Below, piece by piece: positions 46,434 to 57,611 of a stretch of DNA of 64,000 nucleotides. This DNA is from Prosapia bicincta. Taxonomy: Eukaryota > Arthropoda > Insecta > Hemiptera > Cercopidae. The stretch is taken from contig JBAIZL010000004.1 in NCBI GenBank assembly GCA_036971475.1, positions 64,787,753-64,851,752 of the forward strand, written 5' to 3'. A program made the translations under genes and the position numbers. Each line of letters begins with the position of its first letter. The first letter of the stretch is position 1. A model generated the notes under the pieces. The model saw nothing but the letters and a program-made list of their open reading frames with translations, was not told the DNA's origin and ran no database searches.

Positions 46434-46849
46434 AGAGAGGGAACCAATATCGACTATAAAAATAAATAGTTAACGTCTAATAGTGGACAGAATTTTAATT
46501 AAATTTTGAATAAACTCAATGACCATGTTCACCTGTAAAAGCTTTCGAAGTTACCTAGAACACGAACATCTACGATTCATTTCCATACCGGGTAACTGGA
46601 TGCTACAATAGGTAGTAAAAACATTAGAATAAACCGCAATATGCTTAATAATATTTCACTTCTAAAATTCTGAATTTACTCAAAACGTGGAATCTCGGTG
46701 GCTAAGAACCCAATATATCCCATTTAGGGTCATATAATACCACAGTTTAAGAAACAATAAATTGAAACGTGTAACTCTGTTAAATTGAAAATGAAATTAT
46801 TTACAGCTTTTATGCCGCTAAAATACTCACTTACTAGCCATCGGAAACC

Positions 46850-48200
46850 CTTGGCAGTTGAGTTATTTGGCGACGCTCTCTCCAGTAGAGACTGTCTTTC
46901 TTCAATATGGGACCGTAATAATCTGGACCCGGACCACGGTTGACTAATTCAGAAGGGGTTAGAAATTCATAACTACATAGCTACAAAGCAACCCCTCCGG
47001 CAGCACATAACCCGTCTTTAACTTGAATGCAGCAATACTAACAGCTCGGTGCAAGTATTGGTCAAATAGACACCCCAAAACAAGATTACCGCTTTTTTTT
47101 GTTGAGATTTCCCTTAATCAAACGTGATTACATTTTTCGATTGACATCTTTATTAGTGACTTGGAGCACCTTAGTGAGCTCAGATGCTCTGGCTGGGCTG
47201 GGAGAAAATAGTTCCCTGATTGGTTAGTACGTCAGCCTTATCATTGCCAATGAAGATTACATGATTCGGGATGCACTAAAAATTAGCAGTTGATCCGATA
47301 GTATTTAGTCTTCTACTACACTATATATTTCTTCTACAGTCTGTCTGTGAGTTCCCTGAAAGTGTCAAAATGTCGATATAAGAGTTAACAAGGGAAACGA
47401 AATTAGAAGTAACAATCAGGTTCTGAAGCATATTTGCTGCAGCATGTGTTACAGCTGCCTAACCTTTGTAATTGCTAAGATAGTTGATGCCATCTCACTG
47501 ACAGCAGAATATCATTTTAAATGTGATCAATAGTATGCATCACCTGTTTCTTCTGATTCACACCCGGATTATCCGTCAGTGTACATTTTCTAACCATTCT
47601 CGTGCAGTGTAAATTTGATTGGTAGTTCAGATGTCTGCACTTTTAAGCTCATGATCCGAAGATGAATGCTTTAGTAAGTGGTCGTCTGTCAGATGAAGTT
47701 CTACCTTAGGGATATCTTGGAACAGTTCCTGATATGAACTGCCAAGTCGGAATGTCGTTTATAGTTAAGGCATAGTGCTTCATTTGTCAAGTCTCAGCAA
47801 AGCCTCGTTCACATACATATTTAAAACTATGCTGCTAACGCTGCTGGCCCTTAGGAGATCATCGGCATACAATAGCGCGATCCAAGTATCGCACCTATGT
47901 ATACAAATTTATCATAAGTTTTAACAGCGTACATCAAGTTAGTGCCCTTGCCCAATAAAATTACTGTCTAGGCTCAGAACAATTTGTGAGACAGGATGAA
48001 CTAAATCCCTTTCAAGACGTTGTCAGGTACTACATATTTTATTAATTTGTGGATAGCCCTAAACTGTATTGTAAGTGGCCTTGAGGTCTATCAGGACAGT
48101 GTTTACTTCTTTCCTTGAAAGCCGTCTTTCACATGTTGAATTTTCAACTTGGCCCATGTTGCCTCTATACATTCTAACGCTTTACCTGGCCATTATCGAT
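46850..48200 (-). pseudogene. Decayed LINE (RT plus RNase H remnants)
   Basis: On the minus strand, near 48100, TVLIDLKATYNTV corresponds to RT motif A (D..KAFDTV pattern). Near 47855, LLYADDLL corresponds to motif C with both Asp residues. Near 47250, FIGNDKADVLTNQG corresponds to the C-terminal motif of LINE RNase H (GNEKAD.LA..G). Order and spacing fit an RT followed by RNase H. Numerous stops and shifts show this is an old copy. The neighbouring open piece at 48522-48238 may be its upstream part, but I could not identify it. Confidence 0.65.
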
Positions 48201-48964
48201 TATTCTGCACGACTTTGTATATTATATTATATTATATTTATTTAGTAAAATATTTATTAATAAATATCTCTGTATATTTGCTGCACGCACTGGTGAGATA
48301 TATCCTCTTCTTCATCCGACGCCCACTCTTGGAATGACTGCCATCCGGTGCGGCGCAATCCAATAGAGGACGGTTATTTCCTATTTTCTTTAATCCTGTT
48401 TCGGATTTCGTCCAGGTTTCTGCAACTATAGATATGTTGATTGGCCATTTCTGAATTTCCTTTGTGGCAAAGCGGGTATTCTGACGAGGCCAAAGCACTA
48501 ATCCTCGCAAGGTGTGCTGCAAGGTAGGCGAGTCCCGTGAGAGTGTGAAAGGATGGCGCTACAACTAAATGGGGAAGTGGGTCATCTTGAGGAGGAATTC
48601 CCAGCTTTATCCGCCAAACACAAGAGTGTTAGAGTCACGACGTTTTCTATTTCACTCGCTATTTGAGCATTTTCAGATAGAAGGGACACAGGTACCCGGG
48701 GTTGGTAGTGAAGAAACCAGGTCTTGGCAAGAAGTTCAGCCTTCTCGTTCCCCGGTGAGAGACACCGTTCTGTAGCTCTCACCTACGCTTGCTCATTTCC
48801 CAAATTTCGGAAAGGGAATTTATTTTAGCCTTTTTTATTGCTGTGGTACATGCAATTATCAAGTGTTTTATGTCAGTATATAAGATGGGTCTTACTTGAT
48901 TCCAATGTTTTTTGGGAATTCCATCAAGATTCTATTCATTCAAGCTATATTTTTTTTTGTCAGT
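48201..48964. other. Unassigned sequence next to the decayed LINE
   Basis: Less AT-rich than the surroundings, with three open segments of 60-94 codons on the two strands. None shows a recognisable motif. Probably part of the LINE or of another old element. Confidence 0.4.
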
Positions 48965-49823
48965 GAAAGTGCCAAGTACGACGAGGAGGTGATATGTATA
49001 ATCCTTACATGTCGTTACCCAGAATAACATCCCTATACAGACACTGTAAGATTAGTATACTGTTGATACATTGATATTTTATAAACGAGTGGAGTACATC
49101 TAGAGAAAGTGCCATGTACGGCCCCTTTTACAGATCGTTTGTATTACGCAGGTAGGCAGCGAGGAGGGGATATGTATCACCCTTAACTTGGTGTTAACCA
49201 GAATAACGTCTATATACAGACACTCAGGATTAGTATACTGTTGATACATTGATATTTCAAAAACGGGTGGAGTACATCCAGAGAAAGTGCCATGTACGGC
49301 CCTTTGTACAAATCGTTTATATTACGCAGGGAGGCCACGAGGAGTGATATGTATCACCCTTAACATGGTGTTAGCCAGAATATCGTCTATATACAGACAC
49401 TCAGGATTAGTATACTATTGATACATTGATTTTTCAAAAACGGGTAGAGGATATCCAGAGAAAGTACCAAGTACGATCCCTTGTACAGATCGTTTAGGTT
49501 ACGCAGGGAGGCTGCGAGGAGGTGATATTTAACACCCTTAACTTGCCATTAGCCAGAATAAAGTCTCCATACAGACACTGTAGGATTTGTATACAGTTGA
49601 TACATAGATATTTCAAAAACGGGTTGAGTACATCCACAGAAAGTGCCTAGTGCGATCCCTTGTACGGATCGTATAGATTACGCAATGAGGCGGCGAGGAG
49701 GTAATATGTATCACCCGTAACATGCCGTTAGCCAGAATAACGTCTCAATACAGACCCTGTAGGATTACGATACTGCTAATTCAGTGATACTTCGAAATCT
49801 GGTGGAGTACAAGCAGAAAAATC
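48965..49823 (+). repeat. 178-bp tandem (satellite-like) repeat
   Basis: Repeats begin with GAGAAAGTGCCATGTACG-type words at about 48965 (shortened unit), 49103, 49281, 49458 and 49638, and break off at about 49814. Each full unit is 177-179 bp and contains GTACAGATCG, ATTACGCAGG.AGGC, CGAGGAG, CAGAATAACGTCT, ACAGACACT and TTGATACATTGATATTTC. Four full units plus partial ones. A monomer of this length is typical of insect satellites, though here only a short array is present. Confidence 0.9.
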
Positions 49824-52800
49824 GAAGCATATTTTCGTAAAATAAGGAGAGACTAGAGTTGGTAGTTACACTTACTTTACTCATATTGATTTTAAATGTA
49901 GCTTGATGACAAACCTTGGGCTACCTGGTACAGCAAGAACCAACCATCGATTACCACATCACCCGATATTTTCAAACCTTCTATTCTGTAGAAATGCCAA
50001 TCCGTTCGCACCATGTTAATACGTTGTCAACAGAAGGAGTTAAATCGACTGTGAAAATTAATCTTACCTCAACTTAGGTTAGCCAAAGTGACATATTATA
50101 TTAAATTTCAGATATTTTACTAATAATAATCATTGTGACTATACAAGGTCGTATTTTCAACATAACACTATTAGTGCATGCCATGATGTATGTTTATAAA
50201 ACAAAATGTACTCCTAAACAAAAATTAATTTGTCAATATCTATGTGTGTAATAGACTATAACTTATAATAAAATTAATGAAAGGGCTGGTACTGATTATA
50301 TTGACAAGTTGTTAAATTTTTCCATTTAACTGGCTACTGTAGCCTACAGTAGTAAAATGCATCTATGGTTGCGTTAGATGGGATACTTGAATTTTTAGTT
50401 TGATATAATGTTGAACTTGTTTCAATCTTGAATTTCGATCCACTTTTAATAATCGTGATGGCTCATTTGTATTTTCAATGTTTGAAATTTCACTTTTGTT
50501 TCAGAACCATCTGAAGTTCCTAATTAATATCATAAATTGTATCCACGTTGAATTAAAAAAGATCTCTTGTCAAAAAAATTCCCCAACACACGGAATAGTC
50601 AATACCGTATTTTAAATGTAGGTACTATATATACTCTGATATCAAATCTTCAACTTATTAGATAGAATAGGTATATATTGCATACCTACGGGATTACTTT
50701 AGAACTTACTTTCTCACGTTTTATTTACCAAGCTTTTAGAACAATCGTTTCATTTATGAAGCTAGGCCACTACTCGTATTTGCATTTTTTAAGTATTCTC
50801 TTAGTTATGCAACTAAGAGTTATAGTTAGTTCAGTTAATTGAAGATGCTCAGTACAAGCAACTATATTAAATAGATAAAATCCAAGATTTTTCGTATTTG
50901 GGAATAATGTTCAATCTTGAAATAGACGGGATATTTTATTATAAACTGTAAAACCGGAGTAGACTCAGCTATAATTTTGCTGTAAATCATAAGCCTCATA
51001 AACCTTCGGACTCTGACTCTTTAGAGCTTTAGGATGACTAACTTGAGTGATACGAAAAAATCTGATGAATATGCCACACACAAGATGAATTTCTAAACTT
51101 GCTTTGTGGAATTGAAGGTTTGTAAACAAAACTTCTCTTCCTGCCGTCAGGAAAAACTTCACTTTCGTTTCCCGGTTAAATATATTATCAAGGATATTAC
51201 TTTTAGATAATTATTATTGTATCTGTAAAAAAGGTGGGTATCTTTTTAAACAAAATTCTATTCTTTTACCTTCCTAAGTATACCAAGCCATTTATGCAGC
51301 CAGAAGATCTTTCTTTGGAAGATTAGTATTATTATTTCTGATATAGGAACTAATTCATTTCTCAAAAAAACACAAAATTAAAATAAATATCATTTAATAG
51401 CGTTTTTAAAACCGTAAATTACACGCAAAATATAAGAGTGGATGTTATTATTATTTGCAACAATTCCAAAAATAATAGTCATTATCTTTATGTAAAGTAT
51501 AAGTTATGTTCATTTTGTAAATCGCGGTATTTTTGGTGAACAATAATAGTTTTAAAGCAAAGATAAAATTGTTATTATTTTACTTCCATTAATATTCTCA
51601 CAAGTATTGTTTAAACGGAACGTTTTGACAGGTATTTTGAAACATTCCTTGATAAAGCAATTTTTCCATTCATATATTTTACCGTTAGTATATTATTGTC
51701 TTTCCCCTAAGTTTTATTTCTAATATATAAATCGAATTGCTAATGAAGCTACGCCCAATAGAGCTTTGAAAACATCGTACTAGGAAACCTGTATTTATTT
51801 TTTAATATTTTCCGAATATTTCTAAGGGTTTTACATGTTACCTTAGTTACCATAACGGAAGTTTTCAGTTTCTTAAAATATTTATTTATAGCTCCCTGTT
51901 TACAGTCAAAATATTCTATAGGAAAACTAGAATTGTTTAAAAATATATTATTAGAAATTCCTGATCTGTATTTAAATTTTACATGATTTATATAAAACTG
52001 AATAAAGTTTAGTCAAATAAGGATGTAAAAAGTAACATTCATCCTGTATCTTTTAATGTATAAATAACATCTTCTCATAGTAATAAAATTCTAAGCCCTA
52101 AGAGTCATTTCTGTATCAGTAAACAAACATCCTTTTTAAAGTTCCCTACTACCAGATTACAATGTTAATCTATGTTACACATGATATTTTTACTGTCTGT
52201 TTTGCTTTAAGAATATCTGAATTTAATTACGAGAGTATTTATAATAATTAGTTTTAATAATTTTGTATTAATATATTCTATCTTTGACGTGCTACATGAT
52301 AATGGAAGAGTTTGCTTTTAATACTATACATAAATTTGTTTTAATTTAATGCAATCAATTTACAGTTTTCTTAAAAGTCTAAGTATCTATTTTAATTAGT
52401 TCGGCTTTAGAACAGTATACTGTTATCCGAGACTCCATCAGCGATATTAATTACCCTTCAGATGCAGCTTTAAAACCAAACAATCCTTCCATTCTTCAGA
52501 AAAATAAAATCGATAGTGAGTTCTTCACGCTGAAGTGTCCTGTTCAATTAGAGTTTTTTTGATAAAATTCCCTCAGTAGATACCAAGAACGACATTCACA
52601 CTGATGTAGTACTAATATCTTTGATTGTACTTATACAGTTCAGATTTAATGGGTAAACGAAAAATGAAAAAAGTTTTGTATTCAATTTTATATTCCTAAT
52701 TCAACGTTCTGGCATTATCTAGAAAAATAACAAACACCTACCTTATTGTTTCTATCTTCTTGTATATGTGATTTGTGGTCATAACATTTGTGATTTTAAA

Positions 52801-53100
52801 AATAACATTGCCTACAATAAAATTTCATTATAAAGTGTTAGTCTTTATGTGCTACCTAGAAAAAACAAGTGAACGTAACACCTACACGAAACCGTATCGG
52901 CGTTGTTTACATTAAACGTTTACTTTGTAAATAAATGAAACCAGAAACATTTTCTATCTGGTAGGTACTTTTATTTGTATTTGAACCCACAACACATTGG
53001 TCAGTAATTAGATAATCGAGTGACCAATATGCAATAAGTGTTTTACATATCTATTGCGTGTTTGGTGTCTGTATTTGGGGTTGGTTTTAAGATCAGTTAA
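49824..53100. other. AT-rich sequence, nothing recognised
   Basis: No gene, tandem repeat or convincing element. The ORF at 50965-51162 has no recognised motif. A possible tRNA-like B-box word on the minus strand near 52985 was judged too weak to call. Confidence 0.45.
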
Positions 53101-54240
53101 TTTTTTTTTTTTTTAATATTTTGATAGTTTCTTATATTGGTATATTAGAGTACATGTTTGTCATATCAAATAATACAAATTTAGTTTTTTTTGTTATGTT
53201 TATTGATTTAAGTCTATCGATTAACCTAATTGAGTTTTTTATGGTGTATTTATTTTCCAGTATAAGTTCGTCTTTTAGATTATGGGCGATTATTTGTGAT
53301 ATTTTATAGGCAGGTCCATTTTCGAATATTATGAGTGGTCTTGTGGGGTTGTTAACTTTGATGAGGGCGTTCATTTTATGGGGCTTTGGTATATCTATTG
53401 TGTATTGATAAGGTTTTTTTAGCTGAATAAATTGTTATTGTTTTTTGCTAATTGTATAATTTCGTTTTGGTATTTTTAATCGGGTCTTTTTTCAATTCTA
53501 TACAGTTGTTGGATTTTATAAATTCTTCTGTATTCTTGGTATATTCTGTTTTTGATGTGATTACTGTAGAGTTGCTTTTGACTGCTTTTGCTGTAACTAT
53601 TTCTTTTTTGAATTGTTTTTGTTACAGTTTGTTTATTTTATCTATTTTGGTTTTTATTATGTATTTTTTGTTGTTGTGATTTCCTTATTTGATTTTTTTG
53701 TGGATGATTTTGTTGATTTCGTGTGATGCTGTTTTCTAACGTTATCTTGGTTTTCGTAGTTTGTAACTTTTATTATCAGTTCTGTTTCTGCTATCAGGTT
53801 CTCTACTGTGCTTTGAGATTTTGGTGTGATGTTTGGTTTTGTTATTTTCGAGTCCCTTTACTTCTCCTTTGGTGACATTCCTTTTGTAAGGTTTATATAG
53901 CTGGGGTAGAATTGATGGATCATTATGCTATTGTCCATGTTATTTTTTTAAAGTTTAGATTCTATTTTTTTGTTTATTAATTGAAGTATATTTCTAGCAT
54001 TTTTCATAATTCTTGATATATTTATAATATCATTGGTTTGATTCAAGTACATTAGCTAATTCTAAGTGACTTTATGTGAGGAATTAGCTTGGTTGTTTAT
54101 TATTATTTTGACATATTTAGGTATTATTTTGTTTTTTATGCATTGTTTATTAAAGTATATCTTGTGGTTAATAGATATGATTTGTTTCCTGAGTTTTCTA
54201 CTTTGTTTATTGGTTTGGTTGCTTCGATATCCATATTTTT
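53101..54240 (-). pseudogene. Penelope-like element fragment (RT N-terminal part)
   Basis: On the minus strand, 53374-53132 reads MNALIKVNNPTRPLI, then GPAYKISQIIAHNLK, and ends FVLFDMTNMYSNIPI. This is the Penelope RT series: K.HKP..P.RPI, S..YKL..FL, and motif A F D(V/M)T(N)(L/M)Y(S/T)NIPI. The catalytic Asp of motif A is present. The open piece extends upstream in shifted frames through Lys/Asn-rich sequence to about 54240. The fragment is cut off just after motif A, at a 14-base poly(T) run (53101-53114, A-rich on the coding strand). It lacks the YADD motif and the endonuclease. Confidence 0.65.
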
Positions 54241-54242
54241 TT

Positions 54243-54360
54243 TACTTTGCAACACTATTTTCTTGTATTCACTTATCACTTTCATTATATGTACTTACAC
54301 AAGTATCTCACTTGGTATTTATGCGAATTATCCTTCAAAGATTGTAGTATCTCCATTATT
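54243..54360 (+). mobile_element. Half copy of palindromic element 4
   Basis: TTGCAACACTATTTTCTTGT, then CACTTATCACTTTCA, GTACTTACACAAGTATCTCAC and GGTATTTATGCGAATTATCC match the tail and left arm of element 4 (46120-46215) in direct orientation. The second arm and (TA)n borders are absent. It lies inside or beside the Penelope-like fragment. Confidence 0.7.
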
Positions 54361-55177
54361 GAGCATCAGTAACCGGGGACTGTAGTAGACTTCAAGGTGT
54401 GGTATTCCCGTTATCACGGGATGTACCGTTATTGTTCTATTTTTGGATTCACTGCACTGTGGGAGTCTGTTAGGTCTGACTTGGGGTTAATTTAGTCTAA
54501 TAGGTTGAATAATTTTTCGTTTTTTATTTTATTTGTATTCATTCGTTTATGATATTATTGTTATGTTTATAAGTTTGTAGATGTTCTGAGATTGTCATTT
54601 CGAGTAAATTTTTTACTTATTCTATTAGTTGTAGGTTTTCTAATGTAGGAAATGTGTGTTTGTTTTCCATGGCGTGTGTAGCTATGTTTGAGCGAAAATA
54701 GAACAATAAAGGCACACCAGGTTTCTAAATAATTACCAATCAAATAAAATTTAACATCACTTGAATTTATTCCTCTAACATCCAGTAATTATATTTATAT
54801 CAAATTAGATTATTATTATGCAGTGACATAGATTGATTGATTAGAAAATACTACAATTACTAGAATGGTGAGCTCTTGAGGCGTTAGGTTTTTAATAAAA
54901 TAAGGTTAATTAATTACAGTGTTTATTTGCTCTTGCTCTCACGTCATTATTACGGGACCTTCTATAAATTAGAAAGTTTTGAAAAACTAGATTAAAGTTT
55001 AAAAACAAAGATTTCATATTTGTTTTGAATTTACTAAGTTTATAAAGCTCTATTGACTAAATCTAATGTAAGAAAGATTGTACTTTATGTTTGTTGAGTT
55101 CATGGAACCTTGACTGTTGCGTTACCTGCTTGACTGTACTTTCTTCGTTACAAATAAATCACTTACTTTACTAATTG
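54361..55177. other. Unassigned AT-rich sequence
   Basis: Nothing recognised. A run of T/G-rich sequence to about 54690 may continue the Penelope-like fragment. Confidence 0.4.
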
Positions 55178-55184
55178 TTTAATA
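55178..55184. repeat. Candidate target-site duplication, left copy (LINE)
   Basis: TTTAATA here and at 59710-59716 directly after the poly(A) tail. Only 7 bp in AT-rich DNA, so chance agreement is possible. Confidence 0.5.
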
Positions 55185-55325
55185 CCCGGCAAGCTGGCCT
55201 GAGCAACCGGGCGGGTCCACAGGTGGCGGATAGTGGGACGGCCTACAGAAATGTAGGTTACCTGTGAATAAGGATTCCGGAAGGTTTCTGAATATGCAGG
55301 CCTGGACCAAGGCTATGGTTCAAAG

Positions 55326-55995
55326 GTGAGGAATTATCCCTCCTCGTCAGTCAACCGGTTGGGCTTGGTAGAAATAACCGAGTGCTCTGACCGGGGAGAC
55401 TGGGGTAGTTGGGAATTAAGTCCTCACAATGCTACTCTCACCTCCCGGGTGAACCAAGGGAAATGCGACAGTGAAGTAGGGGCGGGAAACTGCCCAAACG
55501 ACACAGTTGTAAAAAAGAGAGTAAAGCAGGCTGTTCATCTGAGCAGTTAATAATGTCCTGAACTTGGGGTGTGCTTCAAGGTCAGTGACTGAATACCCAA
55601 TCCAAGGTGGAAGGCATCGTGCCGAAGGATGAATGGCTGCAGGGTATAAAATGCAGTCCCAAACGATCCCCTTGAGGAACCAGACAAAACCTCATTGTAT
55701 GTTGTCTTGCCAGGGCAGTGGGGGCTCTGCTCTGGTCGACCGTTATTTCCCCCATACTCGTGGGACTTTAATGGACCAAGTAAGTATAAGAATTAATTTC
55801 GAGACTGCACAGACAGTGGGAGCCAATGAGACGGCAAACCGTGAGTCTGTAGCAGATGTGTCAACGGCAACCATCACTGGGGGTGCGGGGGCGGCTGTCA
55901 AGCTGCCGACTGCAGAAACCGGTGAAGTGGCTGTAGAGTTGAGCTCAATGTCTAGTCCTGGGGCTGCTCTGCGGACCCAGGCGACTGCAAATTAA
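55326..55995 (+). pseudogene. Reduced ORF1-like region of the LINE
   Basis: Two open segments (55326-55550 and 55633-55995) precede the endonuclease ORF, the second ending nine bases before its ATG. They are Ser/Thr/Ala/Gly-rich and lack the CCHC zinc knuckles expected of a full ORF1 (nucleic-acid-binding Gag-like protein). Either ORF1 has suffered an internal deletion, or this is 5' sequence that only happens to be open. Confidence 0.4.
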
Positions 55996-56003
55996 GCAGA
56001 ACA

Positions 56004-57001
56004 ATGATCAAGATCCTCCAAGTGAACCTACAGCATAGCAGGGCGGCGAGTGCTGTCGTGTGTAGGATGCTGGACAGGGGAGAGGTGGACTTGGTGCTCA
56101 TCCAGGAACCATGGATTTCTGGACGAAAAATATGCGGGCTGGCGACATCTGGAGGTAAGTTGTTGTATGATAAGGACTCCGGTGTTCCCAGGACGTGTAT
56201 CCTGGTTAGGAGGGGGTTGTGTGCTTTTGTACTAACGAACTTCTGTTGCAGGGATTTGTTAGCAGTGACGGTGGAGCTGCGGGCGGAGGGGGGGATGAAG
56301 AGGCTGAACCTGGCCACGGCATATCTCCCCTTTGACTGCGCGGGGGCTCTGCCAACACAAGAGCTGAGGAGCCTGGTCGAGCACTGCGAGGCTGTGGATG
56401 AGGAGCTGCTGGTGGGTATGGATGCTAACTCCCATCACACTTCGTGGGGTAGTACAGGTACAAACACTAGAGGTGAGGAACTTTTAGCTTATCTTAGCTC
56501 TAAGAATCTACTAGTCCTAAATCAGGGGGAAGAGCCGACGTTTGTCACTAGGGCCAGACAGGAGGTCCTGGACATTACGGTGGCATCGAACCAGATGGCT
56601 AGGTATGTACTAAATTGGCATGTGTCGGATGAACCATCTTCTTCTGATCACAGACATATTAGGTATGATATCTCTCTAAATCCAGCCATGCTTCGTCCAA
56701 CCAGGGATCCAAGAAGAACAGACTGGGACTCCTACAGGAGGGACCTGGGTGTTCGGATTGAGGAGGCTGGATTGGAGTATGGTGGGAGGAGAGAGCTAGA
56801 AGACTCTGCCACATTGGTTGGCGAGGCTATAATAGAATCCTTTACCGATAACTGCCCTCTCAGTGAGGGGAGGAAAGTAGGGGATCCGTCATGGTGGAAC
56901 AAGAAGCTAGCCAAACTTCGGAAGACCACCAGGAGACTCTTTAATAGAGCAAAAAAAGAACGGGGAGTGGGACCTGTATAGGAAAACACTAACCGAATAC
57001 A
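56004..57001 (+). pseudogene. LINE ORF2, apurinic-like endonuclease part
   Basis: Starts MIKILQVNLQHSRAA. Endonuclease signatures: VLIQEPW (catalytic Glu, about residue 35), LLVGMDANSHHTSWGS (catalytic Asp-Ala-Asn, about 137-150), and SSSDHRHI (catalytic Ser-Asp-His, about 211-218). It nicks target DNA to start reverse transcription. The frame ends at 56981 because of one extra A in the A7 run at about 56950-56956; the following frame continues with EWDLYRK and leads into the RT linker. Without that base the ORF would be continuous with the next part. Confidence 0.85.
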
Positions 57002-57611
57002 ACAGGGCAATTAGAGAAGCGCGCAGGAAGTCCTGGAAGGAGTTTTGTCATGAGATTGACAAAACTCGGGAAGGGGCACGACTGTATAAAGTGCTCTCTA
57101 AGGACCCAGTGAACCCGGTGGGGATGCTAAGAACTCCACTGGGAAATATAACAAAAACGGCAGGGGAAACTGTGGAAGAATTAATCAGGACACATTTCCC
57201 TTCCAGTACCCTGAGGAAACTTGGGGGAGCAGACACTGAACCGGTTACCAAACTCTCCACAAGACGTGGTAAGAGGGAGGACTGGGAAGTGGCAAGGAGG
57301 ATAGTAACTCCACAAAGGGTAAGATGGGCTATTGGCACTTTTAAACCCTACAAATCTCCAGGTCCAGATGGGATCTATCCTGTGCTGCTGCAGCAGGGAA
57401 TGGATATGCTGGTGCTGGTACTTACTAAATTATAAAGGCTAAGCATTGCTCTAGGGCATGTGCCGGCAGCCTGGAAATCTAGTAAGGTGGTCTTTATACC
57501 TAAGCCCACCGGTAACCAATCGGAAGGGAAAGGATACAGACCTATCACACTCATGTCCTTTGTTCTCAAGGGACTTGAAAAACTGGTTGATAGGCATATT
57601 AGGGGGGGGGG
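57002..57611 (+). pseudogene. LINE ORF2, linker and start of RT
   Basis: 57091-57435 contains the pre-RT region and KPYKSPGPDGIYP (RT motif 0/1, pattern K...PGPDGI). A TAA at 57433-57435 interrupts; the same frame continues PAAWKSSKVVFIPKP and YRPITLMSF, RT motifs 1-2. The frame is lost at a run of 10 G (57602-57611), after which the RT resumes in another frame. Confidence 0.8.

Noticed and set aside
48238..48522. 94-codon minus-strand ORF as host gene
   Set aside because: It is next to a decayed LINE on the same strand, shows no splice or promoter signal and no domain.
52940..53060. tRNA-derived SINE on the minus strand
   Set aside because: GGGTTCAAATAC resembles a B box, but no A box at the right distance and no tail could be supported.
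56050..56317. ORFs overlapping the LINE in other frames and on the minus strand (many up to 59340)
   Set aside because: Shadows of the endonuclease, RT and RNase H frame; no motifs of their own.
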